The notes beneath the pieces are model-generated. The model saw only the letters and a program-made list of their open reading frames with translations, had not been told where the DNA came from and ran no database searches. This document shows, piece after piece, positions 44,331 through 56,054 of a DNA stretch of 64,000 nt. The stretch is taken from assembly GCA_030180135.1 (NCBI GenBank), contig CM058236.1:64693728-64757727 (forward strand), read 5' to 3'. Within the stretch, counting starts at the first letter, position 1. Every line of letters begins with the position of its first letter. This DNA comes from Orychophragmus violaceus (taxonomy: Eukaryota; Streptophyta; Magnoliopsida; Brassicales; Brassicaceae). The position numbers and the translations under genes are program-made.

Positions 44331-44632
44331 TTATTTTTAAATATATATAATAATAATAAATACGAATTTATTAAATACTTTCAAAGAAATCAAGAAATTA
44401 AAAAAAAATTTGTAATGATTTTCATATAATATGAAATTATATATTAATATTTTATATCAAAGAAAATATTAAAGGATATTATGAATATATTTTGAATAAA
44501 AACATAAATTAAAAATATTTAGAATAAAATGTAATTAAGTTATTTTATAATAATTTTTAAAAATAAATACAAAATTAATAATTATTGTTATTACGAAATC
44601 GAACAAAAAATATTTTACATGATTTTTATAAA

Positions 44633-44706
<74 letters not shown>

Positions 44707-44820
44707 ATATTTAAAATAAAAAGATATTATAAGTATGTTTAGAATAAAATCATTAATTAGAGAATATTTAGTATGATCTACATGTAGTCTAAATTTACAA
44801 AATCCAAATATACCCGTAAT
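44331..44820. repeat. AT-rich stretch with (AT)n(TG)26 microsatellite
   Basis: (AT)n from about 44634 merges into TG repeats to 44704, about 26 TG units. The rest is very AT-rich with no gene. Confidence 0.92.
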
Positions 44821-44836
44821 GATTAATAAGGATATA
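44821..44836 (+). repeat. LINE target-site duplication, left copy
   Basis: GATTAATAAGGATATA, identical to 52833-52848. Confidence 0.95.
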
Positions 44837-45570
44837 TTTGGATCTAGGGTTTGATGAGTAAGATCGGATCGAATCAGGGGTCAAGCTCCCTTCTACGGTT
44901 GCGATTCTCGGTTCTAGGAGCATGGTGCTTAATCTACGGAACCATGGCGGAGAAAATACGGTTTCTGATTTGGGTAATTAGCGAAGGATGTTTACGGCAA
45001 AGATCTCGAAAATATTTGGTGTGCGTACGGAATTTAATGGAGAAATACTTAGGAAAATCGGGTATGAAGGAAAAGGGGGATCGATTCAATAGCTGGATAG
45101 GGATTAATGGTGAATGGATCCGAGAGGATCGATGGGATTTCGACTCGTCATTTGGGGATCGGATGACAGTAATCTCGCGATTGCACAGGTTAGTTTCCTT
45201 ATTCAGATTAACGGAAATTGACAGACGATTTGCATTTGTTAGAAGATTTGATTGGGTTTCTATAATTATGTCCAAATCAATGGAATTTTGGGTCACGAAA
45301 TTTCTGTATGATTTAAGTGCTCGTATGATTAAGCGGGATACTGTTTTTTGGAAAGCAAGGTTTTTGATTGATTCAATCAAGCTCAATCGGGATTTGCTAG
45401 GATATTTACAGGATACTGGAGTTATAGTATGTAGGTCTCTGGGTAATATAAATATAAACGAGAAGGAAGGGTTTTCAAAACACGATAACATCATTTTCTT
45501 TTCAAGCTTTCCTTGGTTACTTTCAATTTTCTTTGGTGCTTTTTTCTTGTTCTATTTGCGGTACTGTGAA
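44837..45570 (+). other. LINE 5' leader, unusually open
   Basis: The ORF1 frame is open from 44851 through this region. The predicted peptide is rich in Phe, Leu, Arg and Ile and has no domain I recognise. It may simply be a 5' UTR, or the N-terminal part of a longer ORF1. Confidence 0.55.
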
Positions 45571-47211
45571 ATGGCTCAATCACACATGGTGGGTAAAAGC
45601 TCGGGGAAGAAACCGGTGGAGAAGAGCGGTGGTTTGAAAATCACCATTCCTAAGTTCGACAACTCAAGTTTGATTCAGGGCTACGCCAACACCTTGATTG
45701 GGAGGTGTATGAACCCATCAAAACAAGACATGCGGACTTTACTTTACATGTTCCCTCGGATTTGGCAGCTAGAGGATAAGGTGGTGGGGGCGGACTTAGG
45801 GCTTGGACGCTTCCAATTTGACTTTGATGATGCAAGTGATATTGAAGAGGTGTTGAAGATGGAGCCTTTCCATTTCGATTACTGGATGGTGGCCTTGGTG
45901 AGATGGGAACCGGTTGTCTCAACAACATATCCTTCAGTGATCACCTTCTGGATCAAGGTGCTAGGCATACCGCTCCATTACTGGGCTGAACCAACCTTCA
46001 GGAGCATTAGGGATGCGATAGGGGATGTGAAGCAGGTGGATTTGAACGAAGGACGGATCCAAGTGACGGTGGATGGCTTTAAGCCATTAGTCTTCACAAC
46101 AACAATCGAATTTCACAATGGAGAGGAGACTTTGGTATCTCTGAGGTATGAAAAGCTTTTTGGTTTCTGCAAGATCTGTCAAAGTTTGTGTCATGATCAG
46201 TTTAGATGCCCCACAACGGGTTTCTCACCGGACAATGGCAATGACGGTCCTTCTGATAACCCGGGACAGGGGCCTCCTGGGGCTGCGGCTGTAAGTTTTA
46301 AGGCGGTGGTTACCAAAAATGTGGATAAGCCTAAGGAGGGTGCCATACATCAGTCGGACAAGGAAAAAAACAAAGGCAAAGCTGTTGCCAGAGATCATTA
46401 CCGTAGGCCAAGAATGGATGAGGAGTACCGGGCCTATAAACCAAGGGCTCCTAGAGGTAATGGGGAAGGACCTTCTAGAGGAGTCCGACAGTCTGGGTAT
46501 GTATCCCCAAGGACACTTCAAGCAAGGTATGCGGTGGATCCAAAGGGTATTAATCGCCTTAAGGATCACAGCCTGGGATCTCATCTCTCAGAAAATGAGC
46601 GTCGGATGTTGGAGGCCTATCGAGGGAATGATTCGGTTAAAGATCAAAATCAGGAGATTGATCACAGCTCACACAGTGTGGTCTCCAAGGCCAAGAAGGC
46701 GCTAAACTTTGAAGATCCTATTTTGGATATTAACACCGGAAAAGCTGAGGAAGGAAATCAAAGGGTGGGTTTTTTGCAGGACAACTCGGCTCCTTTAGTG
46801 GATGATATGGTGCTAGGGGCAAACGCAGATGAGGAAGGAGAGATCAAGGATGATATGGAGGATGACTTACTGATGGAGGATGAGGAAGAGAATGCCACTA
46901 GTGAGGCTGATGCGGTCCCAAATTTGGAGGAGCAAGCTAATGCTACCGGGGATGACGACATCCAGAATGACAAAGAATCCAATGAGGCTGATGCAAAGAT
47001 GGTAGGAAATCAGCAAACAAAGAAGAAAGCTGTAAAAGGAGGAGTCGGAACAATGGTGGGTGGGAACACCAAAAAGCGCTTGGTTCAGGGATTACTATCC
47101 CCAAGGAAGAGGACATTAACAAAAATGAATGGCAAGAATGGGGAGATGGGGAACCCGGCTGGAGATAAGATGGTAGCACCAGCTAAGAAACCCCCAAAGC
47201 AAGCAATTTAG
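45571..47211 (+). CDS. LINE ORF1, DUF4283/CCHC nucleic-acid-binding protein
   Basis: 546 codons from ATG 45571, chosen because MAQSHMVGKSSGKKP starts the family-like part. The frame is open a further 240 codons upstream to 44851 without a known domain. A DUF4283-like region at about 30-170 reads LIGRCMNPSKQDMRTLLYMFPRIW, FQFDFDDASDIEEVL and VLGIPLHYWAEPTFRSI, followed by a CCHC knuckle (CKICQSLCHDQFRC, spacing 2-4-4). A basic, Pro/Arg-rich part and a long acidic region (EGEIKDDMEDDLLMEDEEE) follow, then a Lys-rich end. ORF1 proteins of plant L1 elements bind the element RNA. TAG is followed by one A and the ATG of the next ORF. Confidence 0.9.
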   Translation: MAQSHMVGKSSGKKPVEKSGGLKITIPKFDNSSLIQGYANTLIGRCMNPSKQDMRTLLYMFPRIWQLEDKVVGADLGLGRFQFDFDDASDIEEVLKMEPFHFDYWMVALVRWEPVVSTTYPSVITFWIKVLGIPLHYWAEPTFRSIRDAIGDVKQVDLNEGRIQVTVDGFKPLVFTTTIEFHNGEETLVSLRYEKLFGFCKICQSLCHDQFRCPTTGFSPDNGNDGPSDNPGQGPPGAAAVSFKAVVTKNVDKPKEGAIHQSDKEKNKGKAVARDHYRRPRMDEEYRAYKPRAPRGNGEGPSRGVRQSGYVSPRTLQARYAVDPKGINRLKDHSLGSHLSENERRMLEAYRGNDSVKDQNQEIDHSSHSVVSKAKKALNFEDPILDINTGKAEEGNQRVGFLQDNSAPLVDDMVLGANADEEGEIKDDMEDDLLMEDEEENATSEADAVPNLEEQANATGDDDIQNDKESNEADAKMVGNQQTKKKAVKGGVGTMVGGNTKKRLVQGLLSPRKRTLTKMNGKNGEMGNPAGDKMVAPAKKPPKQAI

Positions 47212-47212
47212 A

Positions 47213-48718
47213 ATGAGTGAGAGTCACAATGGATTCAGAAGATCCCCCTCTTTAGTTCGTACTTGTAGGCTTAATAATCTGAAAGCCTGGTGGAAGGAAG
47301 AAGCTATTCAACCAAACACTAGAAGTTTTCAAGTTGTTTTCCTTTATTTTTCTTTCTGTGTTTCTGTTGCTGATGACAACAGAGTCTTTTTTAATTTCCA
47401 GTATGAAAGCATGCGTTGTGCTGTTTCCTTATTTATGAATAAAGGGGTCTTTCATTATGATTGCCATAGGCTGGTTCTGGTCCGGATGATGAGGTTTTCT
47501 AGACAGTTAAACATTAGGTTATGGAGTATTGATACTCATCAGCTTTCTCATTATAACTACGGATATTTACACTTTCATTGGTCAATTGAGGTTGGTTCAT
47601 GGTTTTGCTCTCGGGGTGATAGATATCTCTTGTTAAATGTTAAGGTTCTTGTAACAGAGGAGATTTTCCTGGATACTTTGTGGCAGTACTTTATTTTGTG
47701 TGAAGGTTTTTATACCATTCGGACCTTGATTGCTCACATGTTTCTTTTCTGTACAGGAGATAGCAGGTACTTCTATCTGCACAAGGATATGCTGGTTAAG
47801 CTGCGGGGATTAGATAATGGGAGGTTTAAGACTGACACTGGTGCTCAAACATGCGTTATTCAGGTGGTTTTAATTCAAAGACTTTGGAATGGTGTATATT
47901 ATGAATTTTTCCATATTACTAAGTTTTTAGTCAGACTCTCTTGGTTTCGTTTTGGTGTCGTGAATGGTTCTAAGGTTAATCAGGATCTAAGGTTTGTTTT
48001 TTGTATGAGTGGAGGCAAAGCATTAGGACAATTACTTTTGTGGAAGTTGGTGAACCTATTGAAGGCTGTTAGAGGATCTTTTAGTTTTATTCCTTTAATT
48101 TCATACAGGTTTATGTTAGTATACAGAGGTCAGTTTTCATATTTTATAGTTAGAGGTGGGGCTTTGAACATACAGGAGGATGGACTTTGTTATTTGGAGA
48201 ATGGCGATAATATGGTGTTCACTAGGAATTATTTGCAAATGCCCTTACTGCGTGCAGGTCAACCGAGGTCCAATGGTTTCTTCAATGAATACGGTGGTAC
48301 GATAATGGTAACAGGGATAACAAGGATGGTGACGAGGGAGATTAGGGATGGAATTGTGGTATATATATTTGGTTTATACGGTTATAAACGGCTCAGGGGG
48401 GATAAATGGTTCAAAGGATGTATGGAGTTGTTTCCTTATGTTAGATTTCCGCATCTTTGGGACATAAGAGAATCAGTGTTGGGAACTTTTCTTTCAAGTG
48501 ATCTATCTCTCTATGTAAGGGTTTGTTTTGTTTGCCTCATTAATAATCATTTAAAGAAGGAATATTTACTGGTGAAGTATCGTATAAAGCATATGGTATT
48601 ACGACAGACAAAAAATTTTGGTCAAGTAGCGGTTAGGAGGAATAACATGAAGAAGATAGTAACAAGGGTAGCTTCAAGCCCAGGTTACATTATTAAGGAA
48701 AATAGTGGGTTTTTTTAA
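47213..48718 (+). CDS. Extra LINE ORF between ORF1 and ORF2, unknown function
   Basis: 501 codons with ATG at 47213 one base after the ORF1 stop, and a stop whose last A is the first base of the ORF2 ATG (TAATG, 48716-48720). The predicted protein is basic and rich in Phe, Tyr, Leu, Val, Trp and Arg, with no zinc knuckle, catalytic motif or clear membrane segment that I can name. A frame this long without a stop is unlikely by chance in AT-rich DNA. Its base composition is T-rich and includes several T-tract plus CAG words, so an intron-like or non-coding linker is the main alternative. I do not recognise a homolog. Confidence 0.6.
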   Translation: MSESHNGFRRSPSLVRTCRLNNLKAWWKEEAIQPNTRSFQVVFLYFSFCVSVADDNRVFFNFQYESMRCAVSLFMNKGVFHYDCHRLVLVRMMRFSRQLNIRLWSIDTHQLSHYNYGYLHFHWSIEVGSWFCSRGDRYLLLNVKVLVTEEIFLDTLWQYFILCEGFYTIRTLIAHMFLFCTGDSRYFYLHKDMLVKLRGLDNGRFKTDTGAQTCVIQVVLIQRLWNGVYYEFFHITKFLVRLSWFRFGVVNGSKVNQDLRFVFCMSGGKALGQLLLWKLVNLLKAVRGSFSFIPLISYRFMLVYRGQFSYFIVRGGALNIQEDGLCYLENGDNMVFTRNYLQMPLLRAGQPRSNGFFNEYGGTIMVTGITRMVTREIRDGIVVYIFGLYGYKRLRGDKWFKGCMELFPYVRFPHLWDIRESVLGTFLSSDLSLYVRVCFVCLINNHLKKEYLLVKYRIKHMVLRQTKNFGQVAVRRNNMKKIVTRVASSPGYIIKENSGFF

Positions 48719-51700
48719 TGCGTATTTTAAGTTGGAATTGTCGTGGGCTTGGTAGCAAGTGGACTATAAGTTACCTACGTGAAACATGCTTTAAGTATAA
48801 ACCGGAGTTTCTATTTTTGTCAGAAACTAAGCAACAACGACCCTTTGTGGAGATGTTTCAAGGTCATTTCGGCTATGATAGATTACACACGGTTGAACCG
48901 AACGGTCTAAGTGGTGGTTTAGCATTATATTATAATAACATTTACAATGTAAACATTATTTTCGCAAATAATAGATTAATAGACATTGAAGCGGAATTCC
49001 AGAGTCAAAAGATCTTTCTAACCTTTATATATGGGGAACCAAATCATCAACTGCGGAATATAGTATGGGAAAGAATAACAAGAATCGGTATTTCTCGGAA
49101 TGAACCATGGTTTATAATCGGAGACCTAAATGAGATAACAATAAATCATGAGAAAGAAGGAGGAAACACACGGAGTGCTGCCAGTTTTTTAGATTTCAAC
49201 AATATGATCAGAAACTGCGGCCTTTTGGAGTTTCCGTTCTTAGGGAACTCTTTATCCTGGAGAGGCTGGAGAGGGGGACAAATCGTAAGATGCCGCCTTG
49301 ACAGAGCATTAGCCAATGAGGAATGGCATACTTTGTTCCCACAATCTTTTGTGGAATATTTGGATATGATAGGATCGGATCATCGTTCTATAGTAGCAAC
49401 TATAGAGGATAAAATCCAAAAAAAAAAGTCCCAATTTAGATTTGATAAAAGGTGGGTTGGGCAAGAGGGATTAATGGACTCAATTACGAATGGGTGGCAC
49501 GCAGCGGATGAGAATATACAACCGAACATTGTATCCAAAATAAGGAACTGTCGACACGAGATATCGAAATGGAGGAAAAACAATTTACCCTATGGTAAGG
49601 AAAAAAAAATGAGTTGAAAAAGGCATTAGAAGAGGTACAAAATGACAATAATAGGTCGCATGTGGAGGTGCTGGAGATTACTCGTAAGCTAAAAGAGGCT
49701 TATCTTGATGAAGAATTATACTGGCAGCAAAAAAGTAGAAATATGTGGTACACATCAGGTGATCGGAATACAAAGTTTTATCAGGCATTAACAAAACAAA
49801 GAAGGGCAAGGAATCGGATTATAGGCCTTCACAATGATAATGGTGTGTGGGTAACGAAGGATGAGGAAGTGGAGAAAGTGGCAACAGATTATTTTGAGGA
49901 CTTATTTACTTCATCACAACCCTCGGAAATAGAAGATTTTCTTCTCGAAGTCCCCGAATTAATAATAGAACAGATGAATATCAGACTCACAGAGGTGTCA
50001 TCCGAAGAGGAGATACGTAAGGCTTTATTTATGATGCATCCAGAGAAGGCGCCAGGACCAGACGGTATGACAGCATTGTTTTTCCAACAATCTTGGCCTA
50101 TCATCAAACAGGACATTATTCGGTTTGTAAATGACTTTATTCAGACGGGAGTTTTCGATACTCGGTTAAATACTACGAACATTTGTCTAATACCAAAAAC
50201 GGAACGACCAACTCGTATGACAGAACTTCGGCCTATTAGTTTATGCAATGTGGGATATAAATTGTTATCAAAGGTTCTATGTCAACGACTAAAACCTTTG
50301 CTACCGACACTCATATCGGAAACACAGTCAGCATTCGTGGCAGGGAGGCTAATTTCGGACAACATCTTAATTGCGCAAGAGATGTTTCATGGTCTAAGGA
50401 CGAACCCTTCGTGTAAAGGGAAATTTATGGCAATAAAAACGGATATGAGTAAAGCATATGATAGAGTGGAATGGAGTTTTATTGAAAAATTACTAAAGAG
50501 GATGGGCTTCGGAAACCGTTGGGTAAATCTTATGATGGCGTGTATTACATCAGTTGAATACAAAGTCTTATTGAATGGGCAACCGAAAGGAAAAATTATA
50601 CCAAAAAGAGGACTTCAGCAGGGCGACCCATTGTCACCATACCACTTCATTCTGTGTACGGAAGCTTTAGTGGCGAACATTAGGAAGGCGGAACGAGAAA
50701 AGATGTGGACAGGCCTGCGAATGGCAAGAGCAGGCCCTCCAATTTCACATATGTTATTTGCGGATGATAGTTTATTCTTCTGTAAGGCAAATACAGAGGA
50801 ATGTAATACTATCCTTAAAATACTTAGAAGTTATGAATTGGCATCAGGACAACAAATAAATTTTGACAAATCATCAATATAATTTGGTTTTAAGGTGGAT
50901 CAAATAATACGAAATGAAGTAAAAACAATAATAGGAATTACAAAGGAAGGACGAATGGGGAACTATTTGGGAATCCCGGAGAGCCTTGGGGGGGGGTCGA
51001 AAACGAAGATATTTAGTTTCCTCCATGACAGACTTCATAATAGAGTTAATGGTTGGACTGTCAAATATCTAACAAGAGGAGGAAAGAAAGTTTTGATTAA
51101 ATCCGTGGCTACAGCATTACCCAATCATGTTATGTCATGCTTTAGATTACCAAAGACGGTAACGAATAAGCTGACCAGTGTTACGGCACAATTCTGGTGG
51201 AGCACGAACGGCAATCATAAAGGGATGCATTGGATGTCTTGGGATAAATTATGTCGGGATAAATGTGATGGGGGAATTGGCTTCAGGGATTTAGAGAACG
51301 TCAATACAGCGTTCTTAGGAAAACAACTTTGGAGATTAATAGAAAAACCAGACTCTTTGTTTGCAAAGGTTTTCAAGGGCCGATATTATAGGAATGGGGG
51401 TCCTTTAGATCCCATTAAGTCATATTCCGCATCTTATGGATGGAGGAGTATCACTTCAGCTAGATCTTTGGTTAACAAAGGACTAATCAAAAGGGTTGGA
51501 ACAAGACATACCATATCTGTATGGAATGACCCCTGGATTCCAGGTCACCGCCCGAGATCAGCAACAAGTAAAACAATTTCTTTTGATCCCTCACTAAAAG
51601 TGAGCCAATTGATTGATCATACGAATCATATTTGGAATGAACAGCTCATTAACAGCATTATTGATCCAGCAGATACGGCCCTCATCATTGGTTTACCAAT

Positions 51701-52805
51701 TAGTAAACTCTCTAGGCCGGATAGCATCGGCTGGCACAATACAAAAAGCGGAAAGTATTCGGTTAAATCTGGTTACTGTTTAGAAAGGAAATTCCCGGAT
51801 AAAGGATGCATAAATACGGTGTTTGGCCCAGATGTAAAACGACTTCAGGAACATTGTTGGAAAATAAGGTGCCCACCAAAAATTCAACATTTAGTTTGGC
51901 AGGCAATTTCGGGGTGTTTATCGGTTACGAAGAACTTAAAAGCTCGGGGAATCAATTGTGACACCCGTTGCGCTAAATGTGGGGCAGAAGAAGAATCAAT
52001 AAATCATGTTCTGTTTGAATGTCCTCCGGCCTTGCAAACTTGGGCCCTCTCAAGTATACCATCAAATCATGGAATTTTCCCTTTATCCTCTTTGTTTACT
52101 AATATGGATTACCTGTTCTGGCGATTGCCATCAGAGGTTGATAGTAATTGCTTTCCTTGGATCATTTGGTATACCTGGAAGAGTAGAAATGATAAATTGT
52201 ATAGTAATATTGATCGGGACCCACGTGAAATCCTACGACTGGCGGAAAGTGAATCCCTAGCATGGGAAGAGGCAAATATTTCGGTATCGCAGGGTAACAC
52301 AGGAGCACAAAGGAGTCGAGACGATATGGTTACGATATCGGCGCAGTTGAATATTAAAGGAAGATGGTGTTTCCTGGAAGGATCATGGAAGGAAGGCGAT
52401 AAATTTTCAGGACAGGGCTGGTATAGCATTTACGAAGGCGACAGATATATCATGATGGGAGCAAGGAATATCAGATGCAGCTTATCTCCACTTCATGCAG
52501 AGTTCGAAGCACTTATTTGGGCTATGGAATGTATGAAGCGATGGAGTCAACATGAGGTAACTTTCGCAACAGACTGTTTGGAGCTGGTGAAGATAGTGTC
52601 TACACCCACAGAATGGCCTGCTTTCACGATATATTTAGATGAGTATGAGAGTCGCAAGAGTTTTTTCACAAGGTTTGTTATCACTCACACTCCACGAGCA
52701 ACCAACACAAAGGCAGACAAACTAGCACGAGGTGCAAGGATCCAACCTTCTTATTTTGTTTATGTAAACTCTGATTCACCGTCTTGGCTAGCTGAGAATT
52801 GGTAG
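48718..52805 (+). pseudogene. LINE ORF2: endonuclease, reverse transcriptase, RNase H (two lesions)
   Basis: Starts at ATG 48718. The AP endonuclease reads ILSWNCRGLGSKWT, LFLSETKQ, IIGDLNEI, CRLDRALANEEW and MIGSDHRSIV. A nine-A run at 49601-49609 ends this frame (TGA 49615-49617) and the rest is one frame over: reverse transcriptase with PEKAPGPDGMTALFFQ, LIPKTERP, FRPISL-like LRPISLCNVGYKLLSK, DMSKAYDRVEW, GLQQGDPLSPYHF and FADDSLFF. A TAA at 50880-50882 interrupts the same frame. Then come the zf-RVT region (CPPKIQHLVWQA, CAKCGAEEESINHVLFEC) and an RNase H-like C-terminus (SPLHAEFEALIWAM, TDCLELVKI, NTKADKLARGA). The expected first RNase H Asp appears as Glu (LEGSWKEGD). Confidence 0.93.
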
Positions 52806-52822
52806 AATCATATGCTGTTGAC

Positions 52823-52832
52823 AAAAAAAAAA
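52823..52832 (+). other. LINE poly-A tail
   Basis: Ten A directly before the right target duplication, 17 bases after the ORF2 stop. Confidence 0.92.
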
Positions 52833-52848
52833 GATTAATAAGGATATA
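52833..52848 (+). repeat. LINE target-site duplication, right copy
   Basis: GATTAATAAGGATATA, identical to 44821-44836. Confidence 0.95.
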
Positions 52849-53039
52849 GTTTAACTCTAATGGCATATTTCGTAAACTGCTCTATTTTTAACGATATAGT
52901 TTAAATTTACTAAACTAAATTTCGTAAACTGCTCTAAATTTAATAGTATTGATACCTCTCAAATGGATAAACATCCTCAAATTTTAGAAACATCTACGTA
53001 TGTGCCATATACATGTCGTATGCATGTGTCCATCAATTT
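52849..53039. other. AT-rich flank
   Basis: Two copies of TTTCGTAAACTGCTCTA at about 52868 and 52920 form a short direct repeat. No gene. Confidence 0.5.
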
Positions 53040-56000
53040 TTTTTCAATTAAAAACTTAGAAGGCTGATAGGTGAAAAGATGTTTGGAACATCTTCAATCG
53101 GATTTGTTCATCCAACACCAACACCATCATATCCTTGAGACTTTCTTTTACGTGTGCAGACTTTTGTAACGATGTGAAGTGAGAAGTTTTTTCATTTATA
53201 CTTTCTGCCAGAATAGACCCTTCAACCTTTGCTAGATATTTCTCTTCAATTTCAAATGTTTCATGAGACTCTTAAAGGGATACATCTACCGAAATTAAAT
53301 AGGTTTTCCTAGTTCTACTTCATGTAGGAGATGGATATGGAGATGTATCATAAAATCAAAAAAGGTAGGTGGAAAGATCTTCTCCAAATTGCATAGTAGT
53401 ATAGAAACATTTTCACTTAGATATGTAATGAAATCTTCTGATAAACTGTGTGTGCTGAGATCTTGAAAATATGATCTTATACATGCCCATCAAATCATAA
53501 CTAATTTTTTTGCATAAATTTATACTCTTAAAGATAAATTTTCAACATTATTGATTAAACGTACCTGCAAGTACTTCCTTTACTTTCTTGTGAAGAAATT
53601 CAGTAAAAGAAAAAGCAGAAGATGTTGCATGAAGATGTGACAATCTTGACTCTTCATTCCTGGGAATTTTTTCTTTGTACATTTAGAGAGACTAGAAATA
53701 TACTCATATGGAAAGCACATATCCGAATAAACCCAATCGAACAAGATCGATTTAGCTTAAGAAGTCAACCAAAATATAGAAACCGGTGCAGTCCCACTTG
53801 AAGGAATATGCAACTCGTTTCTTAAACAAATGTCATGCAAGTTTAGTCTTTACTTTCCTCTATTCTTATTTCTTTCCAGCATATTTAACATTGTATTCAT
53901 GACGTTATCGAAGAACTTTTTTTTCGATGTGCATCACATGAAGATTGTGTGTCAACAAATGATATTATTAATATGGTAGTTCGTAAAGAAATGATTTTCT
54001 TATGCTAATTATGATCTTCAACATATCCATCAGGCGTATTAGCTGGTGTATGCCAATTTCATCCGCGAGTGATTGTCTTTTGTGCACCATAATGATCATT
54101 TTCTCCTCTAGATTTTCTCTGGATAGATAAAATGTCGGTGGCACAAGGAAACTTTATTCTTCTTAAACAATTTATTGTTTATCCTATAATGATTAGTAGA
54201 AACCGGCAGTGACATTCAAACCAACAAGTTTTCATAGTAAGCTTCAATTAAAACGCTTTGGTCCCATTCATGCACAACGGACATGCTAATCTACTATGTG
54301 TACTCCAACCTGATAATATTTCATATGTGGGAAGTCGCTTATTGTCCACATAAGAACCATCGCTTGCAATGTAAAAAAAAATTCCTCAAACAATCATATG
54401 TACGAAAACCGGCACACCACAACTGCATCAACTCATGTATCAGAGGCTACAAAAATACATCAAGAGACCGCTTTTGATGTTTAGGACCAAGGACTAAAAT
54501 ACTCGTAAATAGAAATTCTCTTTGCATGCATATATTTTGGAGAAGGGCCATAATGAATATTTCCTACCAGGCATATCAAATGGACTTAATCCATTTGTAC
54601 AAAGACCAAATATACATTTCCAACCTGGTTAGCAAAGTGTGGGTGTAAGTCTTAAAAGTGTTTCCACGCCTTTGCATCTGAAGGATTAGTGACCTCCTTA
54701 TCTGTCTGTAAATGCTCAATATGCCATCTCATGGAAGAAATTGTTCTTTCAAATTGATATATATGTTTCATGCTATCAGTTGTTTGAAAGTATCACATCC
54801 TTTGGTACGGTACCATATTATGTCTACTTCCTTACGGTTTATATTTTGGTTTCCACAATAAATACACTCATGCAGTTTATCATAGTTTTTCCAAAAATCA
54901 TCCAATTGTTAACACAAACATCAGTCATATCAGAAAGCAAATTAAGGCTGTAAACCAATTATCGAATCTCATAATAAGTTTCGACACTCAGATTGTCCTC
55001 CGGTAAATACTGTTTAATAAGGTACGTCCAACATCCATGCAAACCTTAATTAAATTATAACTAATTTTCATGTTTGTCATCCTAGCTGTTAATGATAATT
55101 TTGACAACCCTTCTCTACAACAATCTTAAAAGGGCTGATTTGCAACATCTAACATATCATAAATTGTTTGGCATCTAGGTTAGGTTCTTCAACATCATTC
55201 TGACCAGTAATTATTGATTCGTGAAATATTTGTAACCATTTCATGCAATGTATCATGATCATGATAACCAAATTGATCTTGATTAACATGCAAATCATTT
55301 TCATGCATACTATAGTTTACTTGAACATTGCTACTACTACTTCCCGCATCATGTTCACTATTAGGATTTTCTCCGTGTTGATACCATATATAATAATGCG
55401 ATGTAAATTATGTATTCAATAAATGTCGCCAACCTCTCTCATTTAAAATAAATTTTCTATTCATATATTTCTGATAAGGACGGAACATCTTACCGCTTTC
55501 CATGCTTATCAATGTTTTGTGTACTTGATACATGAATATGTCACTGATCTTTTCACATCCTTATATCGATACATCCAGCTCTGTAATTATTTGGGTAAGA
55601 TTTTTTTTTTGACAGGTTTTTTTAGATTTTATTTTGATTTTTCTTTTACAACAGTGGAGTATTTATATAATTTATTATTCATTACCAACGATTTACAAAT
55701 GATATATTTTCCAACGATTTTCCATCGATTTAATGTCAAACTAACAAGGTTTTATTTGTCGTAAAAATCCGGTATTTCATATAAAATACATGGGTATATA
55801 CTAGGTAACCATCATTTTAGTTCATCGTCAACTCATAGTTAATTACATCAAAAGTTATATGTTATTTCGTCGCTAAATAATGACGAATTTACGATGAAAA
55901 TAGCAATCATCATTTTTTCATTATTTCGTCATTATGACCGTTCGACGACTTTACCACGATATTATGTTTCGTTGTTAAAACGTCAGTAATTCATCGTTAA

Positions 56001-56054
56001 TTAGTGACGACCGAAAATCGTCGTAAAACTTACTTTTTATAGTCTGTATTAGTG
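53040..56054 (-). mobile_element. Decayed CACTA (En/Spm) transposon with TNP2 remnant
   Basis: The right end reads CACTAATACAGACTATAAAA on the minus strand (CACTA at 56050-56054), followed inward by ACGACGATTTTCGGTCG-like subterminal words, as in Arabidopsis CACTA elements. Reading 53230-53460 on the minus strand gives LEKIFPPTFFDFMIHL-like sequence, and 54545-54610 gives VYLGLCTNGLSPF-like sequence, both matching TNP2-type transposases. Many stops and frameshifts are present. The left terminus was not found. TNP2 cuts and moves the element; this copy is dead. Confidence 0.72.
55750..56054 (-). repeat. CACTA terminal and subterminal region
   Basis: Repeated CGTCG/CGACG words (ACGACTTTACCACG, AGTGACGACCGAAAATCGTCG) precede the CACTA end. 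Confidence 0.7.

Larger units (their letters stand above)
44837..52832 (+). mobile_element. Full-length L1-type LINE retrotransposon
   Basis: A perfect 16-bp target duplication GATTAATAAGGATATA (44821-44836 and 52833-52848) brackets an element of about 8.0 kb ending in ten A. It has an open 5' leader, a gag-like ORF1, an extra 501-codon ORF, and an ORF2 with endonuclease, reverse transcriptase, zinc finger and RNase H. ORF2 has one frameshift and one stop. The full length and perfect duplication suggest a fairly recent insertion. Confidence 0.95.

Noticed and set aside
49601..49617. Programmed -1 frameshift on a run of nine A in LINE ORF2
   Set aside because: A slippery A run fits in principle, but no downstream structure is evident and a second lesion (TAA at 50880) indicates simple decay; an A-run indel is simpler.
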